Below are positions 27,418 through 36,420 of a stretch of 64,000 nucleotides of DNA, piece after piece (within the stretch, counting starts at the first letter, position 1; each line of letters starts with the position of its first letter). The position numbers and the translations under genes were made by a program. The stretch covers positions 1 to 64,000 of the forward strand of contig JAHBVJ010000022.1 of assembly GCA_019637615.1 (NCBI GenBank), given 5' to 3'. The notes under the pieces were generated by a model. That model was not told the origin of the DNA. It saw only the letters and a program-made list of their open reading frames with translations, and searched no databases. This stretch comes from Anaerolineae bacterium. Lineage in GTDB: Bacteria; Chloroflexota; Anaerolineae; Aggregatilineales; UBA2796.

Positions 27418-27438
27418 ACCGATCAACCCCTTCTCGCT

Positions 27439-28293
27439 CTACAGCGTCCCCACCACAGCCTGACAGATGTCCGCGCGCCCCACCGTGCCGAGCAACCGCC
27501 CATCCTTGACCACGGGCAGCCGGTGGATGTTCTTTTCCAGCATCAACGCCGCGATCTTGGCGACATGATCATCGGGATCAACGACCAGCGGCGTGCGGAT
27601 CACCAGCGGTTCAATCGGCTTGTACATCAACTCGCGTCCCTTGCGCATGAACAGGCGGAAGGCTTGCTCCAACGTCCCGCCCTCGCCCGTGATCTCCTCA
27701 ATGTCCGGCATCGACGCGCGCAGCACATCGCCCACCGACAGCACGCCGACGAATTCGTTGTCCTCATCGATCACCATGAGGTCGCCCACGCCCGACAGCG
27801 CGATGATCTCGGCGGCGCGGTGCAGCGAATCACCCAATCGGATGCACACCGCGCGCACCGTCATAATCCCTTTGGCGCGTACGAACGGCGTATCCATCGA
27901 TGCGCGCCATTCCGCCAACAGTTCATCGACCACAGGATACAGCTTCTTCTCGGCGGGTGCCCACGAGCCGACCACCGCATCGTCAAATTTCGCGAGGCTG
28001 TCGGCGTCATCGCTGATCAACACCTTACGCGAGTCGGGGTACAGTGCCCTGCACAATTCCAGAAAAATCGCCGCGTTCGGACTGTCGGCGTTCTGCGCGA
28101 ACACAAACAGCGCGATCTGTTCCCCCTGTTCGCGGAAAGGCCGCAGCGTCCCGACCGGATCAGCCTCCAGCGTGGCGGCGGCGATGCGGTAGCCCTCGAT
28201 ATAGCGCAGGCGGAGCGCCGCTTCCAACGCGGTATCGGTACTGCTGCTGACCAATACAATCAGTGGTTCTCTATGCACGACATTCACCCTCAA
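27439..28293 (-). CDS. Pseudo-receiver protein with two CBS domains
   Basis: The N-terminal 130 residues resemble the response-regulator-like domain found fused to thioredoxin reductases: LRYIEGYRIAAATLEADPV, SRKVLISDDADSLAKF, and a conserved exit LYPVVDELLAEW. The usual phosphoacceptor Asp is missing (the site reads FAQNADSPN), so it probably does not signal by phosphorylation. Two CBS domains follow (about 140-205 and 225-284), ending LLGTVGRADICQAVVG; they would bind an adenine nucleotide. The start could be TTG 28293 or GTG 28278. The gene lies 21 bp before the dioxygenase fusion on the same strand and may regulate it. Confidence 0.7.
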   Translation of the reverse strand: MRVNVVHREPLIVLVSSSTDTALEAALRLRYIEGYRIAAATLEADPVGTLRPFREQGEQIALFVFAQNADSPNAAIFLELCRALYPDSRKVLISDDADSLAKFDDAVVGSWAPAEKKLYPVVDELLAEWRASMDTPFVRAKGIMTVRAVCIRLGDSLHRAAEIIALSGVGDLMVIDEDNEFVGVLSVGDVLRASMPDIEEITGEGGTLEQAFRLFMRKGRELMYKPIEPLVIRTPLVVDPDDHVAKIAALMLEKNIHRLPVVKDGRLLGTVGRADICQAVVGTL

Positions 28294-28357
28294 CTCGTAT
28301 GGAGTATCCGGTGGATAGTATAGGGCACTTACCAGATTCGTACCGGACGGTGCAAGG

Positions 28358-29149
28358 TTAGGGGTCGTTCGGCTTCAACCGTTGGTACTGCGTGGTGATC
28401 GAGCTGAGGAGATGGATCATGTCGGTGCCCATACTGACGAAGGTGAAGCCATCTGCGAGGCGAGCCGCAGCGCTGTCGGCATTGGGCGAGATCGTGCCGT
28501 AGGGTAGGCCATGCGCCTTGCACGCCGCGATGACCTTCGTAATCGCCGCACGAAATGTTGGATCGTCGCTCCACAGCGTGGGAGTTAGGCCGAGCGAGAT
28601 GTGCAGATCAAACGGGCCGATGAAGACGAGATCGATTCCCGGCACCGCCAGAATCGATTCGATATTCTCAACGGCCTCACGGGTTTCGATCTGGATCGCG
28701 ACGAGGATTTCGTGGTTAGCTTGTTTGACGTATTCCACGTGGTTAGTGATGCCAAAGCCGATATGCGGCACCAAGCCGCCCGCGCCGCGTTCACCCAACG
28801 GTGGGTAGCGCGAAAACCGCACTACATCGCTGGCTTCTTGTGCGGTGTTAACCATCGGCACGATCACGCCCTGCGCGCCCGCGTCCAACGCGTGTTTGAT
28901 GTGGTACATGCTGCCGTGCGCGACGCGCGCCAGCGGGGTACATGCCCCGCCGCTCACATCGGCAATCGCGGCGAAGATCATCGACGCGGTGGAAAGGTCA
29001 ACGGGCGTGTGCTCCATATCGACCAGCAGCCAGTCGAACAAACCTTGTGCCGCCACGATCCGCGTCAGATGAAAGCTGTGTGAATGCATCCACAGTCCGA
29101 TGGCGGGTTGACCCTTACGCAGCTTCGCCAGCGTGTGATTCTGTCTCAT
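28358..29149 (-). CDS. HpcH/HpaI-family aldolase
   Basis: A 263-residue class II metal-dependent aldolase. Motifs: GLWMHSHSFHLTRIVA (the catalytic His region), DWLLVDMEHTPVDL, DAGAQGVIVPMVNTAQEA and IQIETREAVENIESI with the metal-binding Glu, then the Asp of GIDLVFIGPFDLHISLG. Such enzymes cleave 2-keto-3-deoxy sugar acids or 4-hydroxy-2-oxo acids to pyruvate or a related product. ATG 29149 follows GGAGG by a short spacing. It lies downstream of the GH4 genes and past their terminator, so it may be transcribed alone. It may act on sugar acids from the same regulon. Confidence 0.85.
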   Translation of the reverse strand: MRQNHTLAKLRKGQPAIGLWMHSHSFHLTRIVAAQGLFDWLLVDMEHTPVDLSTASMIFAAIADVSGGACTPLARVAHGSMYHIKHALDAGAQGVIVPMVNTAQEASDVVRFSRYPPLGERGAGGLVPHIGFGITNHVEYVKQANHEILVAIQIETREAVENIESILAVPGIDLVFIGPFDLHISLGLTPTLWSDDPTFRAAITKVIAACKAHGLPYGTISPNADSAAARLADGFTFVSMGTDMIHLLSSITTQYQRLKPNDP

Positions 29150-29187
29150 GTCCACCCTCCATCGTGCTTGTATGCGATTCTACGCAA

Positions 29188-29236
29188 GAGGGAAGCGCCC
29201 ATCCCAACCACTTGAGTTGTGGTGGGGCGCTTCCCT
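29188..29236 (-). terminator. Strong terminator after the Opp-GH4 operon
   Basis: Outer arms AGGGAAGCGCCC (29189-29200) and GGGCGCTTCCCT (29225-29236) pair perfectly over 12 bases, with a partly paired inner stem. It follows the GH4 stop at 29249 and separates the operon from the aldolase gene. Confidence 0.75.
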
Positions 29237-29248
29237 CCACTGATTGTA

Positions 29249-30547
29249 TCAGTTGTATTGTGGCAGCCAATCGCCATGCGCGGCGATCAGGTCATCGACC
29301 AGATTCCAGATTTGCTCAAGGTCGAGTTCCGCCGCTGTGTGTGGATCAAGCATCGCCGCGTGATAGATGTGCTCACGCTTGCAAGTCAACGCGGCTTCCA
29401 CCGTCAGTGACTGCACGTTGATGTTGGTCTGCATCACCGCCGCCAGTTGTGGAGGCAGCGCGCCGATCTTGGTCGGTTGGATGCCGCTCTTATCCACGAG
29501 GCACGGCACTTCCACGCAGCAGCCCTGCGGCAGATTATCGATCAGACCGCGATTCGGCACATTCCCATACACCACGCGTGGTTGGCCTGTCTCTTGGCTG
29601 TGGATGATGAACGAGCCGTATTCGTGACTGCGGTGAACGGGGATCGTCTCCGTGCCTGTTTCGAGCCGCTTGCGCAGCGCTTCCCAACCCGCCAGTTGCA
29701 CTTCGCAGCGGCGGATGTATTCATCCAGCGGGATGTTGAACTTTTCGATCAGGTCAGGGCGGTCGCGCTTGATGAACCACGGCGTGTATTCGCTGAAGTG
29801 CTCGCTGGACTCAGTCACGAAGTAGCCGAGTCGCTTGAACATCTCATAACGCACGAGGTTCCAATCCGGCGCTTTCCCAGCATCCAATACCTTGCGGATT
29901 TCTGGATACAGGTCAACGCCATCGCGCTCGAACTTCAGGTAAAACGCCATATGATTGATGCCCGCGCAGATGTAATTGATTTCTTCCAGCGGGATGCCAA
30001 TGTCTTCAGAGAGTTGGTGCGCTGTACCCTGCACGCTGTGGCACAGGCCAATCGTCTTGATTGACGTGGCGCGGCTCAACGCCCAGCAGTTCATCGCCAT
30101 CGGGTTGACGTACTGCAAGAATGTCACATCGGGGCATAGCCGTTCCATGTCCTTGCACATCTCGACCATCACGGGGATCGTGCGCAGTCCGCGCATAATC
30201 CCGCCAATGCCGAGCGTGTCGGCAATCGTCTGCCGCAAGCCGTACTTCTTCGGGATTTCGAAATCGACCACTGTCCCCGGCTTGTAGCCCGCCACTTGGA
30301 ACATGGCGATGGCATAATCCGCGCCGTCGAGCGCTTTCTGGCGGTCGGTGCTGGCTTCGATCTTGGGCTTCACGCCGAGCGTTTCCGCCACCTTATGTGC
30401 CACGATCTCGGAAGTCTTCAGGCGTTCGGTATCGATGTCATGGAGAGAGATAGTTGACTCAGCGAGTTCTGGAAAACTCAGGATGTCGCCCATCAAATTC
30501 TGGGCAAATACGGTGCTTCCCGCGCCGATAAAGGTAATTTTGGGCAT
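29249..30547 (-). CDS. GH4 family NAD-dependent glycosidase (alpha-galactosidase-like)
   Basis: A 432-residue GH4 enzyme, which uses NAD and a divalent metal in a redox elimination mechanism. The NAD motif is KITFIGAGSTVFAQNL. Metal and substrate residues are in YVNPMAMNCWAL, IGLCHSVQGT (Cys/His) and CAGINHMAFYL. The family covers alpha-galactosidases, alpha-glucosidases and alpha-glucuronidases; the CHSVQGT motif fits the MelA-like side. It is a tandem paralogue of the next gene upstream. It would hydrolyse oligosaccharides brought in by the adjacent transporter. Cytosolic; no signal peptide. Confidence 0.9.
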   Translation of the reverse strand: MPKITFIGAGSTVFAQNLMGDILSFPELAESTISLHDIDTERLKTSEIVAHKVAETLGVKPKIEASTDRQKALDGADYAIAMFQVAGYKPGTVVDFEIPKKYGLRQTIADTLGIGGIMRGLRTIPVMVEMCKDMERLCPDVTFLQYVNPMAMNCWALSRATSIKTIGLCHSVQGTAHQLSEDIGIPLEEINYICAGINHMAFYLKFERDGVDLYPEIRKVLDAGKAPDWNLVRYEMFKRLGYFVTESSEHFSEYTPWFIKRDRPDLIEKFNIPLDEYIRRCEVQLAGWEALRKRLETGTETIPVHRSHEYGSFIIHSQETGQPRVVYGNVPNRGLIDNLPQGCCVEVPCLVDKSGIQPTKIGALPPQLAAVMQTNINVQSLTVEAALTCKREHIYHAAMLDPHTAAELDLEQIWNLVDDLIAAHGDWLPQYN

Positions 30548-30574
30548 TCTAGGAGTGTCCTTCTTTTGAATCGC

Positions 30575-31930
30575 CTATACTGTTACGATGTCTTGAATAT
30601 GCTTGAACTGCGGCAGCCACTGCTTTTGCGCTGCCAGCATCTCGCCCACCATCGACCGAATCTGATCCAGCGTGCAGACGGCGCTCGTCAGCGGATCGAG
30701 CATCACGGCGTGATACACAGCTTCGGTGCTGCCCGTCAGCGAGGCTCCGACGATCAGTTCTTGCACGTTGATGTTGGTACGGTTGAGCGCGGCAAGCTGC
30801 GGCGGCACATTCCCGATCTTGGTCGGCTGGATACCGTTGCCGTTGACCAGACAGGGTACCTCTACGCAGCAGCCTTGTGGCAAATTATCGATCAGGCCGC
30901 GATTCGGTACGTTGCCCGCGATGACGGTTGGCTGGTTCGTTTCCATCGCTTCCATGATAGACGCGCCGTACTCATGGGTGCGCTCTTTGGGCACGACCGA
31001 GCCGTCCGCGATCATAGCTTCGTACTCATTGTTGAATTTCGCTTGCCGCTCGATGCAGTGCTTCAAATAGCCGCCCGTCCGCGCCCAGTCAAACCAGTGA
31101 TCATTGGGACTCTTGAACTTCGGGACGAGTTCGTCCTTGATCATAGCAGGTGTCTTGCGAAAATACGGCATGTATTCGCTGGCATGACCGCTCGACTCGG
31201 TGACGAAATAACCGAAGTGCTTCATGATGTCGATGCGCACGGGTTCTTCGCCGTAGATTGTAGGATTCTCGATGGCTTTCCAGATGCGGGGATACAGGTC
31301 TTCGTCGCCGCGCTTGAAATCGAGGAAGAAGGCTTGATGATTGATGCCCGCGCTGCGATAGGTGACTTCGTCGTATGGCACCTCGATCCATCTTGCGAGC
31401 ATTTCGCTGGTGCCCTGCACGCTGTGACATAGCCCCACATGCGGACGTCCCGTCCCGCGATCATACGCCCAGCAGTTAGCGGCCATTGGATTCACGTAAT
31501 TCAGCAGCAGCGCGTCCGGCGCGAGATCGTCCATCTCGTGTCCGAGCGCGTTCAGTACGGGGATGGTGCGCAGCGCACGGAACACCCCACCGGGGCCAAG
31601 CGTATCGCCTACGCACTGCTCAACGCCGTATTTTTGCGGGATTTCGATGTCCAGCCGATACGCCTCCAAGCCACCTTGCTGGAAGGTCGTCACCACATAA
31701 TCTGCGTCTTTGATGGCGGCACGGCGGTCAGTCGTTGTCTCGATCTTGGCGGACACGCCGCGCCGGTCGATGATCGCTTGTACCACCTTGCGCGATTGCT
31801 CTAAACGCACAGGATCGATGTCCATCAGCGTCAGTGTGCAGTCTTGCAGAGCGGGCACGAACAAAATATCGCTGCACAAATTACGCGTGAAGACGAGGCT
31901 CCCCGCGCCGATAAATGTTATTTTTGCCAT
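30575..31930 (-). CDS. Second GH4 family glycosidase
   Basis: A 451-residue GH4 enzyme starting MAKITFIGAGSLVFTRNL at ATG 31930. An open extension upstream runs through the neighbouring membrane gene and is not real. Metal/substrate motifs match the paralogue: YVNPMAANCWAY, VGLCHSVQGTSEM and RSAGINHQAFFLDF, and both end in a very similar GNVPNRGLIDNLPQGCC block. Differences between the copies in the middle suggest distinct linkages or substrates rather than redundancy. AGGAG lies about ten bases upstream. Confidence 0.9.
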   Translation of the reverse strand: MAKITFIGAGSLVFTRNLCSDILFVPALQDCTLTLMDIDPVRLEQSRKVVQAIIDRRGVSAKIETTTDRRAAIKDADYVVTTFQQGGLEAYRLDIEIPQKYGVEQCVGDTLGPGGVFRALRTIPVLNALGHEMDDLAPDALLLNYVNPMAANCWAYDRGTGRPHVGLCHSVQGTSEMLARWIEVPYDEVTYRSAGINHQAFFLDFKRGDEDLYPRIWKAIENPTIYGEEPVRIDIMKHFGYFVTESSGHASEYMPYFRKTPAMIKDELVPKFKSPNDHWFDWARTGGYLKHCIERQAKFNNEYEAMIADGSVVPKERTHEYGASIMEAMETNQPTVIAGNVPNRGLIDNLPQGCCVEVPCLVNGNGIQPTKIGNVPPQLAALNRTNINVQELIVGASLTGSTEAVYHAVMLDPLTSAVCTLDQIRSMVGEMLAAQKQWLPQFKHIQDIVTV

Positions 31931-31962
31931 TTTCTTAGTTTTGCTCCTTACGCCGCCGATAG

Positions 31963-32313
31963 TTAAGTGATCGGCAGACGGGTTGCCCACCGTCCGAAGA
32001 AGGGCAGTGGGGTTGATGTTTGTTTTAGTGCGTTCAGGATGCCCATCACCCACGCTACCACGCCGAAGATGTACGCGGCGATGACGATGGCGAATAGGGA
32101 GACGCTGATCACAGCCATGTAAGGCACCAGCGCTAACACGTAAGCGAGTACCACCCATCCCACAAAGACACCCAACAGGAACAAGAACAACCCGATGGAT
32201 TGCCGTAGATGAAACAGCGCCAGCGAATTTTTGCGCTGGAACAAGTACACATACAGCCAGCCGAGGATAGGCAGATAGGCGATCACTGCTGGAACAGAAG
32301 AACCTTGACTCAT
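31963..32313 (-). CDS. Small membrane protein (DUF4870-like)
   Basis: A 116-residue protein with three or four hydrophobic helices, including VIAYLPILGWLYVYLF, FLFLLGVFVGWVVLAYVLAL and FAIVIAAYIFGVVAWVMGIL. Between the first two is the FHLRQSIG segment typical of DUF4870/Tic20-like proteins. Function of the family is unknown. It overlaps the end of the ATPase gene by four bases (ATGA), so it is translationally coupled to the transporter operon. That does not prove a transport role. Confidence 0.7.
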   Translation of the reverse strand: MSQGSSVPAVIAYLPILGWLYVYLFQRKNSLALFHLRQSIGLFLFLLGVFVGWVVLAYVLALVPYMAVISVSLFAIVIAAYIFGVVAWVMGILNALKQTSTPLPFFGRWATRLPIT

Positions 32314-33341
32314 GCTGTCGCTCCTGCTTGGATGCCCTTAAGATGGAGTTCCTTCGCAAAATGACAGGCAGCGAAATGACCAGATTGCACTTCGGTCAGC
32401 GGCGGGACTTGTTGGCTGCACACCGCTTGTGCATATTTGCAGCGCGGATGGAAGATGCAGCCCGATGGCGGATTCGCGGGGCTAGGTACTTCGCCCTGCA
32501 ACTGAATACGCTCATGCTTGACGTCGGGATCGGCGGGCGGCACTGCCGACAGCAGCACTTCCGTATACGGATGCAGCGGTTTTTCCAGCAGTGCGCTCGT
32601 ATCCGCCATCTCCACGATCTTGCCGACGTACATCACCGCGATGCGATCCGAGATGTGCTCGACCACGGATAGGTCATGTGCGATGAAGATCAGTGTCAGG
32701 CCGAGCCGCTGTTGAAGTTCTTGCAGCAGGTTGAGCACTTGTGCCTGCACCGACACATCCAGCGCGGATACGGGTTCATCCGCCACCACCAGACGCGGGT
32801 TCAGCGACAGTGTACGCGCCAATCCGATGCGCTGCCGCTGCCCACCGGAAAATTCGTGCGGATAACGGCGCATCAACGACGGGTTCAACCCCACTGCGCT
32901 CATCAACTCTGCCACGCGGCGCTCTGCCTCTTTGCCCTTGGCGATCCCGTGAATTTCTAGTGGTTCGCTGATCAAATCCTTGACGGTCAGACGCGGGTTC
33001 AGCGAACTGAAGGGGTCTTGGAAGATCATGCGCAGTTCACGGCGCAGCGGCTTCATCTGGCGTTGGTTGATGTCCGCCAGATTCACGCGCTCACCCGTCG
33101 GCTTTTGATACCAGATTTCGCCGGACGTAGGGTCATACAAGCGCAAGATGGTGCGCCCGACGGTGGTCTTCCCGCAGCCGCTTTCCCCCACCAACCCCAG
33201 CACTTCGCCGTCACGCAGTTGAAAGCTCACGCCGTCCACCGCCTTGACATGCCCCACCACGCGCTTGAACACGCCTTCGTAGATCGGGAAATGTAGCTTC
33301 AAGTCTTTAACGTCAAGGATGATGTTGTCCTTGTCAGTCAT
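32310..33341 (-). CDS. Opp-type ABC transporter ATPase, OppF-like
   Basis: A 343-residue ATPase of the oligopeptide/dipeptide family. Walker A is GLVGESGCGKTTVGR, the signature is EFSGGQRQRIGLARTL, Walker B is LVVADEPVSALD. The C-terminal oligopeptide-transporter extension with a Cys-containing motif, GCIFHPRCKYAQAVC, is present. GGAG precedes the ATG. It is the second ATPase of the importer; the first is at the far end of the operon. In this cluster the substrate is more likely an oligosaccharide than a peptide. Confidence 0.92.
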   Translation of the reverse strand: MTDKDNIILDVKDLKLHFPIYEGVFKRVVGHVKAVDGVSFQLRDGEVLGLVGESGCGKTTVGRTILRLYDPTSGEIWYQKPTGERVNLADINQRQMKPLRRELRMIFQDPFSSLNPRLTVKDLISEPLEIHGIAKGKEAERRVAELMSAVGLNPSLMRRYPHEFSGGQRQRIGLARTLSLNPRLVVADEPVSALDVSVQAQVLNLLQELQQRLGLTLIFIAHDLSVVEHISDRIAVMYVGKIVEMADTSALLEKPLHPYTEVLLSAVPPADPDVKHERIQLQGEVPSPANPPSGCIFHPRCKYAQAVCSQQVPPLTEVQSGHFAACHFAKELHLKGIQAGATA

Positions 33342-33353
33342 TGGGCAGCTCCA

Positions 33354-35195
33354 CTAGTTAGCCGGTAACTCGATTGTTGCGTCTTCCATCAGGATGTCTG
33401 GATCGTTCCACCCCTTTTGCTGCATCAGCGTGTAAAACGACCGTCTGAACAGCAGCTTCACCTTGATCGTGACTGCCTGACCAGTCGGCGCGGCAAAGGT
33501 GTAATCACTTGTGTCCGTCGCCAGCGCGGCGATGCGGTTGTCAGAGACGATAGTGACGGGTCGCCAGAAGGCCGAAGTCGGCGTTTCGCCCGTCCACTCG
33601 TCGCGCAAGACTTTCGCGAAGGTCTTCCCCGGCACGCCCGCATAATCGCCGGAGAAATCAGGATTTACCGAACCTGTCGTCAAGGACAGCGTCTTGCCAT
33701 TGGCGTCCAGCGCTTCCACCACAAGGATCATCGAGCGCATCGGCGCGTCCGTCGGCACATCATGTCCGGCCTGATCGTTGGTGATGCTCACCGTCACCGC
33801 GATCTGACCATCCGCACGGCGCGCATCGGTCTTCATCGTGACGGTATTTTGCAAGAACTTTTCGTCGGTCGCGCCGAGCATTGTGTGATAATGCAGTTCA
33901 GCATCCGGTCGTACGAGTCCGCCACGCGCGGGCGTCACGATCCATTTGTCCTTACTGATGGGCATATGACAGTCTTGGCAGGTCTTGCCCGTTTCTGGGT
34001 TGCTGTACGGGCTGTTCAGCCATTCGCCATACGAATTGTAGATGACTACGCCATCTTTGATGTCGTTCATGCCTACCACGCCACCGAACACGCCGAAGTG
34101 GCAGCCTGCGCAGTACTCGCTCTTGGACAGCAGCGGCAAATAGCTGTCAGGGCGCGAGACATCCGGCAGCGTTCCGAAGAAGACTTGTTGGCTTTCTTCC
34201 TTCGGGCGGACGAGTTCATACGACATGATGCCGGGCATGTTTTCGTAGGGCAACCCAGTTTTGGGGTTAAGCAGCACATTGGTGATCTTGTGGCAAAATT
34301 CGCAGCTCACGCCTTCCGCGGCGGTGCCCTTATAATTCACCGATGGCACGGCGGGGTATTGCAGCAGGCCATTGGATCGCTCAATCGTCAGGCTAGTATG
34401 GCAGCCCGACCATGTGCAGTTCTGTTGGTTCGACACTTTGGACGCGACGGGCGTATGGCAGCTTGCGCAGTTGCCGCCCCGACTCGGATTATCCAGCCGG
34501 AATCCCGGCCCGTGATAGGGCTGAGTCGGATCGAGCGCTAGCGGCTTGCCATCGGTGCCGAAGACCGTTTGTTGAGCGACTTCGCCCTTCGCGTTGGTGC
34601 CCTGATAAATGTCGAGGAAGTGGGCATTCGTCGCCGCCCGTGAGTGCTGATCTTGCTTCCACTCGTCGAATTCGCGGTGACACAGCGCGCACGCGTTGCC
34701 GCCCACTTCTCCCTCGAAGGAGAACCATTCGTAGGCGGGGTTGTCACTCTGCGGCAGCAACCGCATCTTGATCGTGAGGTTGTCGCCGCCTTTCCAATCC
34801 GGCGCGCTAGGATTGACGTCCACCCACCCGATGAAGTGACCAGTTGCCCACGCCGTCACGGTAATCGGCGTCGTGCCGCTGATGCCGGAGAGTGTAAATT
34901 TGCCGTCGGCAGAAGATTCTGTCTTGTTGGTCGTGGTCTGTACCTGAACGATAGCGCCAGCCACGATGCTGCCATCCTCGCTCACGACGGTACCGGAGAC
35001 ACTAGGCGGCAGCGGAATCGTATTCGTCGGTGTGGCTTCGACTTGTTTTGCTTCGACTGCTGTCGCTTGGATCGTAATGGTAGGCGTGGGCGCGGCGGCC
35101 TCTTGCCCGAACATCACAAACATCGCCAGTCCGAGCAAGACCAGTGGCACCCCACCTGCGAAAAAGACTGCTGTTAACTGCCTATTCTTACTCAT
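33354..35195 (-). CDS. Secreted multihaem c-type cytochrome with a carboxypeptidase-regulatory-like domain
   Basis: A 613-residue exported protein. A hydrophobic helix near residues 8-30 acts as signal or anchor, then a Thr/Pro linker, then a beta-sandwich regulatory-like domain (VSGTVVSEDGSIVAGAIVQV). Five C-x-x-C-H haem motifs follow (CALCH, CASCH, CEFCH, CAGCH, CQDCH) plus one CTWSGCH with four residues between the cysteines, a C-x4-C-H form. So about six haems would be bound. The C-terminal third is beta-rich and haem-free. It lies between the OppC and OppF genes with short spacing. Donor and acceptor are unknown. Confidence 0.85.
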   Translation of the reverse strand: MSKNRQLTAVFFAGGVPLVLLGLAMFVMFGQEAAAPTPTITIQATAVEAKQVEATPTNTIPLPPSVSGTVVSEDGSIVAGAIVQVQTTTNKTESSADGKFTLSGISGTTPITVTAWATGHFIGWVDVNPSAPDWKGGDNLTIKMRLLPQSDNPAYEWFSFEGEVGGNACALCHREFDEWKQDQHSRAATNAHFLDIYQGTNAKGEVAQQTVFGTDGKPLALDPTQPYHGPGFRLDNPSRGGNCASCHTPVASKVSNQQNCTWSGCHTSLTIERSNGLLQYPAVPSVNYKGTAAEGVSCEFCHKITNVLLNPKTGLPYENMPGIMSYELVRPKEESQQVFFGTLPDVSRPDSYLPLLSKSEYCAGCHFGVFGGVVGMNDIKDGVVIYNSYGEWLNSPYSNPETGKTCQDCHMPISKDKWIVTPARGGLVRPDAELHYHTMLGATDEKFLQNTVTMKTDARRADGQIAVTVSITNDQAGHDVPTDAPMRSMILVVEALDANGKTLSLTTGSVNPDFSGDYAGVPGKTFAKVLRDEWTGETPTSAFWRPVTIVSDNRIAALATDTSDYTFAAPTGQAVTIKVKLLFRRSFYTLMQQKGWNDPDILMEDATIELPAN

Positions 35196-35203
35196 AACTC
35201 ACT

Positions 35204-36403
35204 CTATTGCGCGGCGTAAGGATCAGCCGCATCCCGCAGCCCGTCGCCAAGGAAGTTAAAGCCGAGCACAGCGGCAATCATGAAGGCGATGGGTGCCAAA
35301 ATCCACGAATTCTGTCCGAGCGTTTGAATATCTTGCGTATTCCGCATCATCAATCCCCAACTGATAAGCGGTTCGGTGATGCCGATACCGAGGAAGCTGA
35401 GGAATGACTCTGCGAGGATAATGCCGGGGATCGTCAGCGTCAGGATCACGATCACGTGGCTCAATACGTTCGGATACAAGTGGCGGAACACGATTCGGGC
35501 ATCAGAAGCGCCCATTTCTTTCGCCGCCAAGATAAAGTCGGTTTCGCGCAGCGACAGCACCTTGCCGCGCACTTCACGCGCCAGTGTCGTCCACGACAGC
35601 AGCGCGAAGATACACGCCATGACGACGAAAACGGTGAAACTGTCCGCCGTCTTCGGCACCAGTGCCGCCAGCGCCATCCACAGCGGCAGATTCGGGAAGG
35701 CCGTTACGAATTCCGTGAAGCGCTGCAACACGTTATCGACCCATCCACCATAATAACCGGATACTACGCCCAGCACCGAGCCGATCACGACGCTGATGAT
35801 CGTGCCGAACATACTCATGGTCAGCGAAATACGTCCTGCTTCACAGGCTTTGCCCCACAGGTCACGCCCCAGTTTGTCCGTACCGAGGATGTACACTGTG
35901 CCGCCATCTTCCACGCCGAAAAAGTGCAGATTCATCGGGATGAAGCCGAACAACTCGTATTCCGAGCCTTGCACGAAAAAATGGATGTCGTAAGCTTTCT
36001 TGGTATCTTCCACCCAATGCACTTGGAACGTCTTCGGATCGAGTGTGTATTCCATGTTGTACACGAACGGCCCAAGGTGGAAATTGCCATCTGCGTCGTT
36101 ACCAAAATGGATCTGCTGTGGCGGGATAAAGGTATGCTTGAGATCGACGCCGGACAATGTCGTCGGCGTGAAAAAATCCGCAAAAATCGCCAGTATGACC
36201 AGCGTCAACACCATCAGCGCCCCGACAATCGACACTGTGCTGCGGCGGAACCGTCGCCACACAAGCTGCCCATAACTTTCGTTTTCGTCGCTCGTCATCA
36301 AACTGGGATCAACAGCATCGAAGCGTTCAATAACCTCGGCATTATCCAGTTCACGCCCCTTGGGGAGGGACGGAGAAATCAGTTGGGATTGTTCTGCGCT
36401 CAT
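35204..36403 (-). CDS. Opp-type ABC transporter permease, OppC-like
   Basis: A 399-residue permease, longer than a typical OppC because of an insertion of about 90 residues after the first transmembrane helix (FFTPTTLSGVDLKHTF onward). The conserved permease core holds five helices and the coupling loop EMGASDARIVFRHLYPNV with the Gly and Pro of the EAA motif. The C-terminal ILAPIAFMIAAVLGFNFLGDGLRDAADP is characteristic of OppC/DppC. GGGAG precedes the ATG. It is 18 bp from the OppB gene. Confidence 0.92.
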   Translation of the reverse strand: MSAEQSQLISPSLPKGRELDNAEVIERFDAVDPSLMTSDENESYGQLVWRRFRRSTVSIVGALMVLTLVILAIFADFFTPTTLSGVDLKHTFIPPQQIHFGNDADGNFHLGPFVYNMEYTLDPKTFQVHWVEDTKKAYDIHFFVQGSEYELFGFIPMNLHFFGVEDGGTVYILGTDKLGRDLWGKACEAGRISLTMSMFGTIISVVIGSVLGVVSGYYGGWVDNVLQRFTEFVTAFPNLPLWMALAALVPKTADSFTVFVVMACIFALLSWTTLAREVRGKVLSLRETDFILAAKEMGASDARIVFRHLYPNVLSHVIVILTLTIPGIILAESFLSFLGIGITEPLISWGLMMRNTQDIQTLGQNSWILAPIAFMIAAVLGFNFLGDGLRDAADPYAAQ

Positions 36404-36420
36404 GCTCGTATCTCCCTGTC

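Noticed and set aside
24436..28323. Several long plus-strand open frames opposite the dioxygenase fusion and CBS genes (for example 25192-26226 and 26977-28323)
   Set aside because: They are Arg/His/Pro-rich complements of GC-rich coding sequence with no recognisable domain, while the minus strand encodes clear families.
31931..32359. Upstream extension of the second GH4 frame by 143 codons
   Set aside because: It runs through the DUF4870-like gene and has no GH4 homology; ATG 31930 begins the conserved NAD motif.
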